Shown in pieces: positions 8,360 through 16,933 of a DNA stretch of 35,287 nt. The notes under the pieces were generated by a model, which was not told where the DNA came from, did not search any database, and saw only the letters and a list, made by a program, of their open reading frames with translations. Made by a program: the position numbers and the translations under genes. How positions within the stretch are numbered: position 1 is the stretch's first letter; each line of letters opens with the position of its first letter. This DNA comes from Lachnospiraceae bacterium (GTDB taxonomy: Bacteria > Bacillota > Clostridia > Lachnospirales > Lachnospiraceae), in contig JAILCB010000009.1 of assembly GCA_024680595.1 (NCBI GenBank), forward strand, positions 1 to 35,287. Reading direction: 5' to 3'.

Positions 8360-9901
8360 GTGAATATTGATGAGGCTGTAAAAAATTTGATTTCATACGG
8401 TCTGGAAAAGGGACTTTTGACAGAGGATGATAGGGTTTATACGGCAAACTTAATATTGGACTGCCTGAAAAAAGACAGCTATGATGAGCCGGAGCAGGCG
8501 ACCACAAAGGATCTGCCATCCATTCTGGAGGCAATTCTCTCCTATGCGGCGGAGAAGGGGCTTTCCGGGGATAATGGTCCGGTGGCCCGGGATCTCTTTG
8601 ATACCCGTATCATGAACTGTCTCTTGCCCCGTCCATCAGAGGTAAGGCAGAAATTCAAGGGTCTCTATGAGGAGAGTCCTGAGGCCGCCACCGACTGGTA
8701 CTACCGCTTTAGCCAGGACAGTAATTATATTAGGCGGGACAGGATTGAAAAGGATGTGAAGTGGAAGACGCCCACCGAATATGGGGATTTGGATATTACC
8801 ATTAATCTGAGTAAGCCCGAAAAGGATCCCAAGGCTATTGCCGCCGCAAAGAATGCCCCCCAGTCCTCCTATCCCAAGTGCCAGCTCTGTATGGAGAATG
8901 AGGGCTATGCGGGGAGGGTGAATCATCCTGCCAGAGAGAATCATAGGATTATTCCTATTACCATCGCGGGTTATCCCTTCTTCTTCCAGTATTCGCCCTA
9001 TGTCTATTATAATGAGCACTGTATTGTATTTAATAGAGACCATACGCCTATGAGGGTGGATAGGCCTGCCTTCGAGAAGCTCTTTGGTTTCCTGCAGCAG
9101 TTTCCCCATTATACCATTGGATCCAATGCCGATTTGCCTATTGTGGGAGGTTCCATTCTGAGCCATGACCACTTCCAGGGCGGCCGCTATGATTTCCCTA
9201 TGGCAGGGGCGGATTATCAGAGAATGTTTACGGTTCCTGGATATGAGGATGTGGAATGCGGCACCGTCAAGTGGCCCCTATCAGTTATCCGGATCCGCAG
9301 TAAGAGGCCGGACAGGCTCATTGACCTCTCGGATTATATTCTGGGTAAATGGCGGGCCTATACGGATGAGAGCGCCTTTATTTTTGCGGAGACGGACGGG
9401 GAGCCCCATAATACCATTACTCCTATTGCCAGGATGCGGGGGGATCTATTCGAGATGGATCTGGCCCTTCGCAATAATATTACAACGGAGGAATGTCCGC
9501 TGGGCGTATATCATCCCCATAATGAGCTGCATCATATCAAAAAGGAGAATATAGGGCTTATTGAGGTTATGGGCCTGGCTATTCTGCCTGCCAGGCTGAA
9601 GGAGGAGATGGCGGTTCTGAAGGATGCCATTCTCTCCGGCAAGTCACTTAGGGATGATGAGGTAATTGAGAAGCATGCGGACTGGGCGGAGGCTTTTCTG
9701 GACAAGGTCGCCAAAGAGGCTGCTTCAGAGGGGGCGGATGCCGGTGATTCGCCTCATCCCGGAGTCAATGCAGGGAATATTGATGACATTCTGAGGCGGG
9801 AAATCGGCCTGGTATTCATGCGGGTTCTGGAGGATGCCGGGGTATTCAAGCAGACGGAAGAGGGACAGGCGGCCTTTAAGCGTTTCACAGATTCCCTGTA
9901 G
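8360..9901 (+). CDS. galT: galactose-1-phosphate uridylyltransferase, class 2
   Basis: Exchanges UMP between UDP-glucose and galactose-1-phosphate, the second Leloir step. The long class 2 form (513 residues) found in Firmicutes is recognised by CQLCMENEGYAGR, PYVYYNEHCIVF, GGSILSHDHFQGG and PHNTITPIARMRG, followed by GVYHPHNELHHIKKENIGL. The start is a GTG with GGAGAGGGAG about ten bases upstream. A short extra stretch rich in Ala, Gly and Asp near residues 455-475 interrupts the C-terminal helix region, in line with the low-complexity insertions in neighbouring genes. No galE is in the window. Confidence 0.95.
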   Translation: MNIDEAVKNLISYGLEKGLLTEDDRVYTANLILDCLKKDSYDEPEQATTKDLPSILEAILSYAAEKGLSGDNGPVARDLFDTRIMNCLLPRPSEVRQKFKGLYEESPEAATDWYYRFSQDSNYIRRDRIEKDVKWKTPTEYGDLDITINLSKPEKDPKAIAAAKNAPQSSYPKCQLCMENEGYAGRVNHPARENHRIIPITIAGYPFFFQYSPYVYYNEHCIVFNRDHTPMRVDRPAFEKLFGFLQQFPHYTIGSNADLPIVGGSILSHDHFQGGRYDFPMAGADYQRMFTVPGYEDVECGTVKWPLSVIRIRSKRPDRLIDLSDYILGKWRAYTDESAFIFAETDGEPHNTITPIARMRGDLFEMDLALRNNITTEECPLGVYHPHNELHHIKKENIGLIEVMGLAILPARLKEEMAVLKDAILSGKSLRDDEVIEKHADWAEAFLDKVAKEAASEGADAGDSPHPGVNAGNIDDILRREIGLVFMRVLEDAGVFKQTEEGQAAFKRFTDSL

Positions 9902-9980
9902 GACATAGGTATCTGTATATGAAGCGCTATAAGGAATCCCATAACTTCTGGCGTTTCATAGATTCACTATAGACTATAGG
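9880..9980 (+). repeat. 71-bp degenerate duplication of the galT 3' end
   Basis: GCGTTTCACAGATTCCCTGT at the galT stop (from 9880) recurs at 9951 as GCGTTTCATAGATTCACTAT, followed in both by a similar (G)ACxATAGGT. The second copy is noncoding and diverged. Confidence 0.7.
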
Positions 9981-10120
9981 TTGACATAATCTTAAAACGA
10001 GGCCGGTTATATACAAGTAAGGTTAACATAATTTGAAAGCCGGAGCTTTCGGTTTTATCATTAAGGCTGATATAATTCCTGATTCAGGATGTTGCAGCCG
10101 GGAGAATTAGTTGACATAAT
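9981..10120 (+). repeat. TTGACATAAT motifs at about 44-bp spacing
   Basis: TTGACATAAT (9981), TTAACATAAT (10023), a diverged CTGATATAAT (10067) and TTGACATAAT (10111) are 42, 44 and 44 bp apart. This is the core motif of the 19-bp array after cbiB. The stretch from 9902 to 10215 holds no gene: only this set, the galT-end duplication and a hairpin. Confidence 0.75.
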
Positions 10121-10159
10121 TACGAGATTCTAGAGAAAAAAGATGTATTGATAGGTTTA

Positions 10160-10200
10160 AGCGGCCTCTCGACAGTGAGTGGAGAGGCTGCCTTGGTTTT
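10160..10200 (+). terminator. hairpin with T-rich tail before the CNNM-type gene
   Basis: GCGGCCTCTC and GAGAGGCTGC pair around an 11-base loop, followed by CTTGGTTTT. It probably ends transcripts arriving from the gal region. It is only 16 bases before the next start, so an attenuator is also possible. Confidence 0.55.
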
Positions 10201-10215
10201 AGGGGGTAATTAATT

Positions 10216-11475
10216 TTGGGCGAATTTTTGCGGTGGGGAGCTTTAGTCCTGCTGATTATGTTATCCGCTTTTTTTTCGGGAACGGAAACAGCCCTGACGA
10301 CAGTCAACATGATTCGGATCCGTTCTCTGGCGGAGGAGGGCAATCCGAGGGCCAAGCGTCTGATGCGGCTTCATGAGCATTCAGCAAAGATGCTTTCGTC
10401 AATTCTTATCGGTAATAATATTGTAAACATTTCAGCGTCTGCCCTGGCTACCACCATTGCCTTGGACATAGGTCTTCCAGTGGGCTTCATGACCCTATTT
10501 CTCACGGTGATCCTTCTCATATTTGGAGAAATCACACCTAAGAATGCGGCGGCTGTGTATTCGGAGCAGATATCCCTGGCTCTTTGCGGCCTGGTTTGGA
10601 TCCTAATGCAGGTTCTGACCCCGGTCATCTGGATTATCGATCTCCTTTCCAAAGGTCTTTTGTGGATCCTGCATATTGATCTTTCCAAAGCAAATAAGGC
10701 TACTACGGAGAATGAATTGCGGACCTTTGTGGATGTGAGCCATGAGGACGGGGTCATAGAACGCAGCGAGAAAAAAATCATCAATAATGTGGTGGATTTC
10801 GGGGACAGCAGGGCCCGGGACATTATGATTCCCCGAATTGATGTGACAGAGGTGGATATAGGCTCCACTTATGATGAGATCGCCCGGGTCTTTCAGGAGG
10901 ACAAGTATTCCCGCATACCCGTTTATGCAGAGTCCACGGATAATGTGGTGGGGGTTTTGCATATGAAGGACGTTTTCTTCTCGGATAAGGAGAGCTTCAA
11001 GGTCAGGGATGTAATGAGGGAGGGCTATTATACCTATGAATTAAAGCGTACCTCGGAACTGCTGCTGGATATGAAGAAAAGTTCCGTTACTATGGCTATT
11101 GTCCTAAATGAGTACGGGTCCACGGTGGGCATCATTACCATGGAGGATCTGCTGGAGGAGATTGTCGGTGAGATTCGGGATGAATATGACGAGGATGAGG
11201 TGGATATCATCCAACAGATAAATGATCAGGAATTTGATGTGGATGCCAGTGTCAAGCTGGATGATCTGAATGATGCGCTGGGAACGGATTTTCATTCGGA
11301 GGATTATGATTCTCTGGGCGGTTTCATCATTGAAAAGCTGGATCATCTGCCGGTGGAGGGAGAGACCGTGGAGACTGAGGACGGTATTATGCTGGAGGTT
11401 TTGAGCGTGGCCAAGAACCGGGTTATTCGGGTCGATATAAGGCTGCCCAAACCCGCAGAGCCGGATAAGGTGTAG
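10216..11475 (+). CDS. CNNM/CorC (HlyC) family membrane protein with CBS pair
   Basis: Members are linked to divalent-cation (mainly Mg2+) efflux or homeostasis. The N-terminal DUF21 membrane domain (residues about 1-175) shows SAFFSGTETALTTVN, SSILIGNNIVNI and LIFGEITPKN. A cytoplasmic CBS pair (about 190-310) starts at RDIMIPRIDVTEVD and contains EYGSTVGIITMEDLLEEIVG. The C-terminal CorC_HlyC domain (about 330-410) has SLGGFIIEKLDHLPVEGE. The start is a TTG preceded by TAGGGGG nine bases upstream; no ATG is available near the conserved N-terminus. Length (419 aa) is typical. Older names such as hemolysin are historical. Confidence 0.9.
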   Translation: MGEFLRWGALVLLIMLSAFFSGTETALTTVNMIRIRSLAEEGNPRAKRLMRLHEHSAKMLSSILIGNNIVNISASALATTIALDIGLPVGFMTLFLTVILLIFGEITPKNAAAVYSEQISLALCGLVWILMQVLTPVIWIIDLLSKGLLWILHIDLSKANKATTENELRTFVDVSHEDGVIERSEKKIINNVVDFGDSRARDIMIPRIDVTEVDIGSTYDEIARVFQEDKYSRIPVYAESTDNVVGVLHMKDVFFSDKESFKVRDVMREGYYTYELKRTSELLLDMKKSSVTMAIVLNEYGSTVGIITMEDLLEEIVGEIRDEYDEDEVDIIQQINDQEFDVDASVKLDDLNDALGTDFHSEDYDSLGGFIIEKLDHLPVEGETVETEDGIMLEVLSVAKNRVIRVDIRLPKPAEPDKV

Positions 11476-11486
11476 GCCTTAAGCAC

Positions 11487-11712
11487 ATGGCATCGATTGT
11501 GGAATTGGAAATAAGGGATTTAAGGCTGCAGAACCAGATAGGTTGCAGGTCTCAAGCACATGGCATCGGTTGTTGAATTGGATACAGCGGATTCAGGGTT
11601 GCAGAGCTCTATTCACATGGCATCGGTTGTTGAATTGGATACAGCGGATTAGAGTTTCAGAGCCTTATTCAAATGGCATCGATTGTGGAACTGGATACAG
11701 CGGATTCAGACG
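11487..11712 (+). repeat. repeated pseudo-start units upstream of fumC
   Basis: ATGGCATCGRTTGTKGAAYT begins at 11487, 11560, 11617 and 11673 (spacings 73, 57, 56), each followed by GGATACAGCGGATT or a variant. The fourth copy is in frame with fumC and could extend it by 20 residues; the earlier copies are not clearly in use. It lies between the CNNM-type gene and fumC. Confidence 0.88.
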
Positions 11713-11732
11713 TTTTGAAGGAGATGATTGGG

Positions 11733-13133
11733 ATGGATTACAGAAAAGAGCATGATTCTATGGGGGAGGTTCTGGTGCCCCTGGACCGGTATTGGGGCGC
11801 CCAGACCCAGAGAAGCAAGGAGAACTTTCGGATTGGCGTAGGACTGGAGACCATGCCGATGGAGATTATTCATGCCTTTGGAATCCTCAAGGCCGCAGCT
11901 GCCCGTGCCAACCATTTCCTGCTGCCGGATAGGATGACGGACAGGAAATTAGAGGCTATTGAGACTGCGGCCCTGGAAGTGGCTCAGGGCAAACTGGATG
12001 ACCATTTCCCCCTGGTGGTATGGCAGACTGGCAGCGGGACCCAGTCCAATATGAATGCCAATGAAGTAATTGCCAATAGAGGCAATGAATTGGCCGGGGA
12101 TGCGGAAAATGGGGCAGCCGGAGAAAAGCTCCTGCATCCCAATGATGACGTGAATATGAGCCAGTCCTCCAATGATACCTTTCCAACGGCCCTTCATATA
12201 GCGGCAGTCCTGTCTGTGGAGGATAGGCTGATTCCTGCGGCAGAGGAACTGGTCCGGGTTCTGTCCGGGCTGGAGGAAGAGAATCAGGATATTGTAAAGA
12301 CCGGCCGCACTCATTTGCAGGACGCGGTGCCCATCCGCTTTTCCCAGGAAATTAGCGGCTGGAGGAGCTCTATAGAAAGGGATATAGAGCTATTGCGGCT
12401 TTCTCTAAAGCCCCTAAAGGAACTGGCCCTGGGCGGTACTGCCGTAGGAACTGGCCTCAATGCGCCTCAAGGCTTCGGGGAACGGGTTGCACAGGAAATA
12501 TCGGCTCTGACAGGGAAGAGCTTTGTCACAGCGGATAATAAATTTCACGCCCTGAGCTCCAGGGATGAAATTGTCTTTGCCCATGGCGGATTAAAGTCTC
12601 TGGCGGCAGACCTAATGAAGATAGCCAATGATGTGCGCTGGCTTGCCAGCGGCCCCCGCTGCGGTCTGGGGGAGATTACGATTCCGGAGAATGAGCCCGG
12701 AAGCTCCATTATGCCGGGAAAGGTGAATCCTACCCAATGTGAGCAGGTCACTATGGTGGCGGTTCAGGTCATGGGAAATGACTGTGCGGTGGGAATGGCG
12801 GCTTCCCAGGGAAATTTCCAGCTGAATGTATTTCTGCCTGTTCTTGCCTATAATTTCCTGCAATCGGCAAGATTATTAAGGGATTCCATTCAGTCCTTCA
12901 CACAGAATTGCGTTATCGGCATCAAGGCCAACAGGGACAAGATGAAGGGGAATCTCCATCAGTCTCTTATGCTGGTGACAGCCCTCAATCCCTATATTGG
13001 ATATGAAAATGCCGCAAAAACCGCCAAGTATGCCTATAGCAAGAATATCTCCCTTAAGGAGGCCTGCCTGGAGCTGGGCTTTCTAAGCGCGGAAAGGTTT
13101 GAAGAGGTATTTCATCCCGAGGACATGGCCTGA
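11733..13133 (+). CDS. fumC: fumarate hydratase, class II
   Basis: Interconverts fumarate and malate in the cytoplasm; the oxygen-stable, homotetrameric, cluster-free fumarase. SGTQSNMNANEVIANRG, GRTHLQDAVP and the superfamily signature GSSIMPGKVNPTQCEQ are all intact. I chose the ATG at 11733 because AAGGAG lies about nine bases upstream and the product then begins MDYRKEHDSMGEV, the normal FumC N-terminus, giving 466 residues. An in-frame ATG at 11673 would add 20 residues, but it lies in the repeated units. The last 60 bases, with the stop codon, are duplicated directly downstream. Confidence 0.96.
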   Translation: MDYRKEHDSMGEVLVPLDRYWGAQTQRSKENFRIGVGLETMPMEIIHAFGILKAAAARANHFLLPDRMTDRKLEAIETAALEVAQGKLDDHFPLVVWQTGSGTQSNMNANEVIANRGNELAGDAENGAAGEKLLHPNDDVNMSQSSNDTFPTALHIAAVLSVEDRLIPAAEELVRVLSGLEEENQDIVKTGRTHLQDAVPIRFSQEISGWRSSIERDIELLRLSLKPLKELALGGTAVGTGLNAPQGFGERVAQEISALTGKSFVTADNKFHALSSRDEIVFAHGGLKSLAADLMKIANDVRWLASGPRCGLGEITIPENEPGSSIMPGKVNPTQCEQVTMVAVQVMGNDCAVGMAASQGNFQLNVFLPVLAYNFLQSARLLRDSIQSFTQNCVIGIKANRDKMKGNLHQSLMLVTALNPYIGYENAAKTAKYAYSKNISLKEACLELGFLSAERFEEVFHPEDMA

Positions 13134-13194
13134 ACTGGGCTTTCTAAGCGCGGAAAGGTTTGAAGAGGTATTCCATCCCGAGGACATGGCCTGA
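13074..13194 (+). repeat. 61-bp tandem duplication of the fumC 3' end
   Basis: CTGGGCTTTCTAAGCGCGGA and the following 40 bases through the TGA stop (13074-13133) are repeated at 13135-13194 with essentially one substitution. The near-identity points to a recent event. The second copy is noncoding. Confidence 0.95.
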
Positions 13195-13648
13195 ATGTGG
13201 GGAAGCAGGTCTGTAAATCCCATAGATTATTTCTTCCCATGAGTGCTGTACATAACAAAACTATTTGCACCTCTCACTCCTGTCCCTATGAAGTACTTCT
13301 TGATCAGGGAATCATAGGCACAATGGACACCGAACTGGTTCAAGCTTTCCTCATTCCCTATAGGACAATAATCCGGTATAATAATATTAGATTGTGTGCG
13401 AGGCAAATCGAATCCGCATTAAGTCTCGGATTGTTTTGAAGGCAGTGTAAGCAATTCTCCGCTTCAAATACGTTAGTATTAAGCGGGGTGCTGCTTGCCT
13501 GTTTCATGAGTAAGGGGCGAAGCCGGTTGCGAATGACCGCTTACCTTTGCGATTATGAGAAGGTGACACATTGGCAAATCCCACATTTATCCTGTAGGAA
13601 TAAGGGATTTCTGATATTCGCCATTCTGTAGGAGAGGAGTAGGTTCTA
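13195..13648 (+). other. gene-poor region between fumC and folE
   Basis: I see no supportable gene. A short open frame (13197-13439) has no ribosome binding site and no family resemblance. The right half holds a hairpin-forming element (13437-13501) that shares a motif with the region after the PBP gene. GGAGAGGAG before folE is its ribosome binding site. Confidence 0.5.
13437..13501 (+). repeat. dispersed hairpin element, copy A
   Basis: AAGGCAGTGTAAGCAAT, a short gap and CCGCTT are followed by AAGCGG, TGCT and TGCCT, so the segment can fold on itself (CCGCTT/AAGCGG, AGCA/TGCT, AGGCA/TGCCT). The left 30 bases recur almost unchanged at 24914-24943. Confidence 0.6.
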
Positions 13649-14230
13649 ATGGATACAAAAGTTGAGTCTCGTGGCTTAGATGAAGAGAAGATTAAGAAGG
13701 CCATCCAATTATTTCTGGAAGGAATAGGGGAGGATCCCAATCGGGAGGGTCTCATAGAGACACCTGACCGGGTGGCTAGAATGAGCCGGGAGCTATTCTC
13801 GGGAATGGGCAGGGACGGCGAGGAACATCTGCGCAAGCAGTTCTCCACCCTGAATTCCGGTCTAGTGGTGGAAAAGGACATTCAGTTCTATTCATTATGT
13901 GAGCATCACCTGCTGCCCTTTTTTGGCCATGTACATATAGGATATGTGCCGGATGGCAGGGTTGCGGGGCTTAGTAAGCTGGCCAGAGCCGTGGAGGTCT
14001 ATGCTAGGAGGCTGCAGATCCAGGAGAACTTGACCTACCAGATTATGGAGGCTGTGAACCGGTCCGTGAAGCCCAAGGGAGTTATGGTTATGGCAGAGGC
14101 AGAGCATATGTGTATGTCTATGCGGGGGATAAAAAAAGACTCGGCAAAGACAGTGACCATTGCCATGTGCGGGTGCTTTGAAGGGGATGCGGCACTGCAG
14201 ACCGCCTTCTATCAGGCAGTGCAGAAGTAG
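13649..14230 (+). CDS. folE: GTP cyclohydrolase I
   Basis: Converts GTP to 7,8-dihydroneopterin triphosphate, the first step of folate synthesis. The zinc and active-site block [18 protein letters not shown] (from about residue 83) and [14 protein letters not shown] are intact. [15 protein letters not shown] and [19 protein letters not shown] also fit. Length is 193 residues, as usual. GGAGAGGAG lies about nine bases before the ATG. No folP, folK or folB is visible. The next genes are a glycosyltransferase and a RibD_C-HD fusion, the second of which may belong to pterin metabolism. Confidence 0.97.
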   Translation: MDTKVESRGLDEEKIKKAIQLFLEGIGEDPNREGLIETPDRVARMSRELFSGMGRDGEEHLRKQFSTLNSGLVVEKDIQFYSLCEHHLLPFFGHVHIGYVPDGRVAGLSKLARAVEVYARRLQIQENLTYQIMEAVNRSVKPKGVMVMAEAEHMCMSMRGIKKDSAKTVTIAMCGCFEGDAALQTAFYQAVQK

Positions 14231-14410
14231 CTATTATAGGCCTATTATAATCAGGACAGGCTGTCTGCCGCCATCCGCTATCGCGAATACTTATGGGAGC
14301 AGGGGATGGGTAATTGGTGAGGGTTACTTGCTCGATACTGCATTATGTAAACCATATGGCACTTTCTGGGAGTTAATATTTACGGTTTTTGCCGGGATTT
14401 GAGGGGAAAC

Positions 14411-15553
14411 ATGAAACAAAGGCTGAAAATTCTCTTTCTTCTGGAATTTTTTAGTTTCTATGGGGGAACGGAATATATTAATTATAATCTCATTTCTGGA
14501 TTAAAGGAGCTGGGGCATGATGTAAGGGTTTGTGTCGGAGAGCGTCTCAGTCATGACGAATGGGAGAAAATGCTTCATGAGAAGGGGGTTGACTTACTGG
14601 TTTCGGATATTCCCTATGACATATCCTATAGTTTGGGCGGATATCTGGAGTTTATCCGGTACGTGGTGGATAGGCTTGTAGCAAAGTGGAAGCCGGATTT
14701 GATTTTTTCCCATCCACCCGGCAAGATGCTGATTTCCTACCTGGGAATCCATCTTCAGTCGACCATACCCGTGGCCGCTATGGAGTATACGGTTCCCGGG
14801 GAGAGTACAGATCACTGGTATCATCCGGAGCTAAAGACCATTCTGCCCAGGATCTCTGCCTTTATTGCCAAATGTGGGGAGGCGGAGAAGGGACTTCGGG
14901 ACTATTTCGGATATAAGGGGAAGATCTACCGGCTTCCAAATCTGGTGGCGAAAGTTCCTGCTCCGGAAACGGATATCAAAGGGGATCTTCTGTCTGTAGG
15001 CTGCGTGGGACGGCTTTCTCCGGAGAAGGGGATTGGATTTCTGCTGGGAGCCTGGAGACAGGTTGTGAAAGAGGTTCCTGAGGCGAGTCTGCATATATAC
15101 GGCCACGGCCAATATGGGGAATATTATCGGCAATTGGCAAATTCTCTGGGCTTACAGTCCCGGGTAATCTTTGAAGGGGCCTTCCATCCTATTACCGGGC
15201 TCGATAAGGTGGCGGATCGCCATAGGATATTTGTGCAGCCCTCCCTATTCGAGAGTATGCCCAATTCCCTTATTGAGCTCATGCTAAGGGGAAAGGCAAT
15301 TGTTGCCACCGGGGTCGGTGGTATTCCTGAGCTCATTCGGCCGGAACATGGGGAGGGTATCCTTGTGGAGCCGGGGTCCTCAGATTCTCTGGCCGCTGCC
15401 ATTTTGAGTCTCATGAGAGATGAGGGACTGGCGGATACTATGGCCCGTAAATCCCGGGAACAGGTTCAAAAGAATTATGATTATGACTCTAATCTATTGA
15501 AATATGAGCAGGTGCTTTTGGAGATTGCGGGTAAGGGGGCTATGAGGGAATGA
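14411..15553 (+). CDS. GT4-family glycosyltransferase
   Basis: A GT-B fold, retaining-type glycosyltransferase that would use a nucleotide sugar to build a glycan or glycolipid. The N-terminal domain has the glycine motif YGGTEYINYNLISGL. The C-terminal domain has VGRLSPEKGIGFLLGAW, IYGHGQYGEYY and the EX7E nucleotide-binding motif around ESMPNSLIELMLRGKAIV with VGGIPELI. The ATG at 14411 follows GAGGGG; a TTG at 14399 in frame is less likely. 380 residues is normal. The acceptor is unknown. Its stop overlaps the next ATG (ATGA), so it is translationally coupled to the RibD_C-HD gene. Confidence 0.9.
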   Translation: MKQRLKILFLLEFFSFYGGTEYINYNLISGLKELGHDVRVCVGERLSHDEWEKMLHEKGVDLLVSDIPYDISYSLGGYLEFIRYVVDRLVAKWKPDLIFSHPPGKMLISYLGIHLQSTIPVAAMEYTVPGESTDHWYHPELKTILPRISAFIAKCGEAEKGLRDYFGYKGKIYRLPNLVAKVPAPETDIKGDLLSVGCVGRLSPEKGIGFLLGAWRQVVKEVPEASLHIYGHGQYGEYYRQLANSLGLQSRVIFEGAFHPITGLDKVADRHRIFVQPSLFESMPNSLIELMLRGKAIVATGVGGIPELIRPEHGEGILVEPGSSDSLAAAILSLMRDEGLADTMARKSREQVQKNYDYDSNLLKYEQVLLEIAGKGAMRE

Positions 15554-16710
15554 AGCTGATTTTGTTTATGGTCATGAGCCTGGACGGCATCGTGGCCATA
15601 AATGAATTAAAGGATATTAGGGAATATTCATCTAAGGAGGATCACGAATTCTTTATCCGTGAAGCCTCCGCCTGCGACGCCGCCATTATGGGGCGTTTTT
15701 CCTTTAATGAGGGAATTTCCTGCAGGAGAAAGTATCTCCTGACCCATGAAAAGCCGGTGGATTTACCGGAGGACACGGTCAGATTAGAAGGGGATGTTTC
15801 TCAAATCTACAGGCGTATTCAGGAGGATGGGAATAAGAGGGTGGCCCTTTTGGCTGGACCCAGAACCAATAGGGAGTTTTTCCAAAAGGGTCTGGTGGAT
15901 CAAATATTTCTCACGGTAGAGCCGGTAATGATTGGAAAGGGGCTGCATTTCCTGGAGGGAGACGGTCTTCTGTCGTTCTGGAGGCTTTCCGCCTCGATCC
16001 GATTGAATGAAAAAGGAACGGTGGTCCATCATTATGTCCGGGAGGACCGGCAGGGGATGTCGCCGGCACGTTCCATGGGTGGGGCAGCTTCTGCAGAGCA
16101 TTCGGATCCCAATCGGGAAGCCGCCGGAGTAGAGCCCCTGTCCGGCAGGACCCGGGAGAATAACTATCAAGAGGGAGAGCCGGAAAAGGAGGACAGTAAT
16201 CTGGACAGGGAGCTTGATGGCTCCCGTTTTGAAAGAATTCTTCTGCATCCGGTTTTTCGGGATATTATGGATAGGCTGGAAGCAAGGGAGAAGGATCGGA
16301 TCTTTTGCAGACATGGCTTCACACATCTCATGGATACGGCCAGGGTCATGTATATTCTCAATCTGGAGGAGGGCCTGGGCCTTTCAAAGGATGTAATATA
16401 TGGGGCGGGCTTACTTCATGATATTGGAAGACTAAGGCAATATGAGGAGGGTGTGGATCATGATGTGGCAGGACCTCCTATTGCGGAAGAGATACTGGGA
16501 GAGTGCGGTTACAGGCAGGATGAGATTGAACTGATACTTTTTGCCATTTCGGCCCATAGGGTGGATTTGCAGAAAAGAGGGGATGACAGGGAGAATTTGG
16601 CCTATCTCCTCTATCGGGCGGATAAGGGGGCAAGGGCCTGTTTTCGCTGTAGTGCCAGACAGGAATGTCACTGGCCCGAGGAGAGGAAGAATAAAGTATT
16701 GATCCGTTAG
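15550..16710 (+). CDS. RibD_C/DHFR-like domain fused to an HD phosphohydrolase domain
   Basis: Residues 1 to about 165 look like a RibD C-terminal (dihydrofolate-reductase-like) reductase domain: MSLDGIVA, AAIMGRFSFNEG, and LLAGPRTNREFFQKGLVDQI with EPVMIGKGLHF. A low-complexity linker (about 168-225) leads to an HD domain with CRHGFTHLMDTARV, LLHDIGR (metal-binding His-Asp, about residue 290), VDHDVAG and ISAHRV. It ends in a cysteine cluster, CFRCSARQECHWPEE, which I recall from HD proteins encoded in clostridial folate clusters. Each domain is recognised with good confidence; the joint role (for example pterin reduction plus pterin-phosphate hydrolysis) is inference from folE two genes upstream. 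The start overlaps the glycosyltransferase stop. Confidence 0.8.
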   Translation: MKLILFMVMSLDGIVAINELKDIREYSSKEDHEFFIREASACDAAIMGRFSFNEGISCRRKYLLTHEKPVDLPEDTVRLEGDVSQIYRRIQEDGNKRVALLAGPRTNREFFQKGLVDQIFLTVEPVMIGKGLHFLEGDGLLSFWRLSASIRLNEKGTVVHHYVREDRQGMSPARSMGGAASAEHSDPNREAAGVEPLSGRTRENNYQEGEPEKEDSNLDRELDGSRFERILLHPVFRDIMDRLEAREKDRIFCRHGFTHLMDTARVMYILNLEEGLGLSKDVIYGAGLLHDIGRLRQYEEGVDHDVAGPPIAEEILGECGYRQDEIELILFAISAHRVDLQKRGDDRENLAYLLYRADKGARACFRCSARQECHWPEERKNKVLIR

Positions 16711-16734
16711 GGGCTGCTTTATAATGAGATTATA

Positions 16735-16905
16735 GAATCCGCGCATTCCGGTCGGGCCAGCTATGACCTAAGGAATGCGCGAATGTATGCCGGGGTTTCT
16801 GTGTCCCTTATGGAATCCGCGCATCCTGGCCGGGCTTGCTATGACCTAAGGAATGCGCGAATGTATGCTGGGTTTTCTATACCCTTATGGAATCCGCGGA
16901 TTTGA
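16735..16905 (+). repeat. 77/78-bp hairpin-containing tandem repeat
   Basis: GAATCCGCG begins at 16735, 16813 and 16890. In unit 1, CGCGCATTCC (16740-16749) pairs with GGAATGCGCG (16772-16781), with a nested GGTC/GACC. Unit 2 keeps the right arm but has changes in the left arm. Unit 3 is cut off after GAATCCGCGGATTT. It lies between the converging RibD_C-HD and DUF6935-like genes and may act as a terminator region, though no T-run follows. Confidence 0.9.
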
Positions 16906-16933
16906 TTCTTGCTGCTTTCAAGTAGTTTCGGAC

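Noticed and set aside
13197-13439. 80-codon open frame after fumC
   Set aside because: It has no ribosome binding site and no family resemblance; it begins in the duplicated fumC end.
13439-13648. Riboswitch (THF or preQ1 type) before folE
   Set aside because: The hairpins present do not match the conserved cores I know, and the motif recurs after an unrelated PBP gene.
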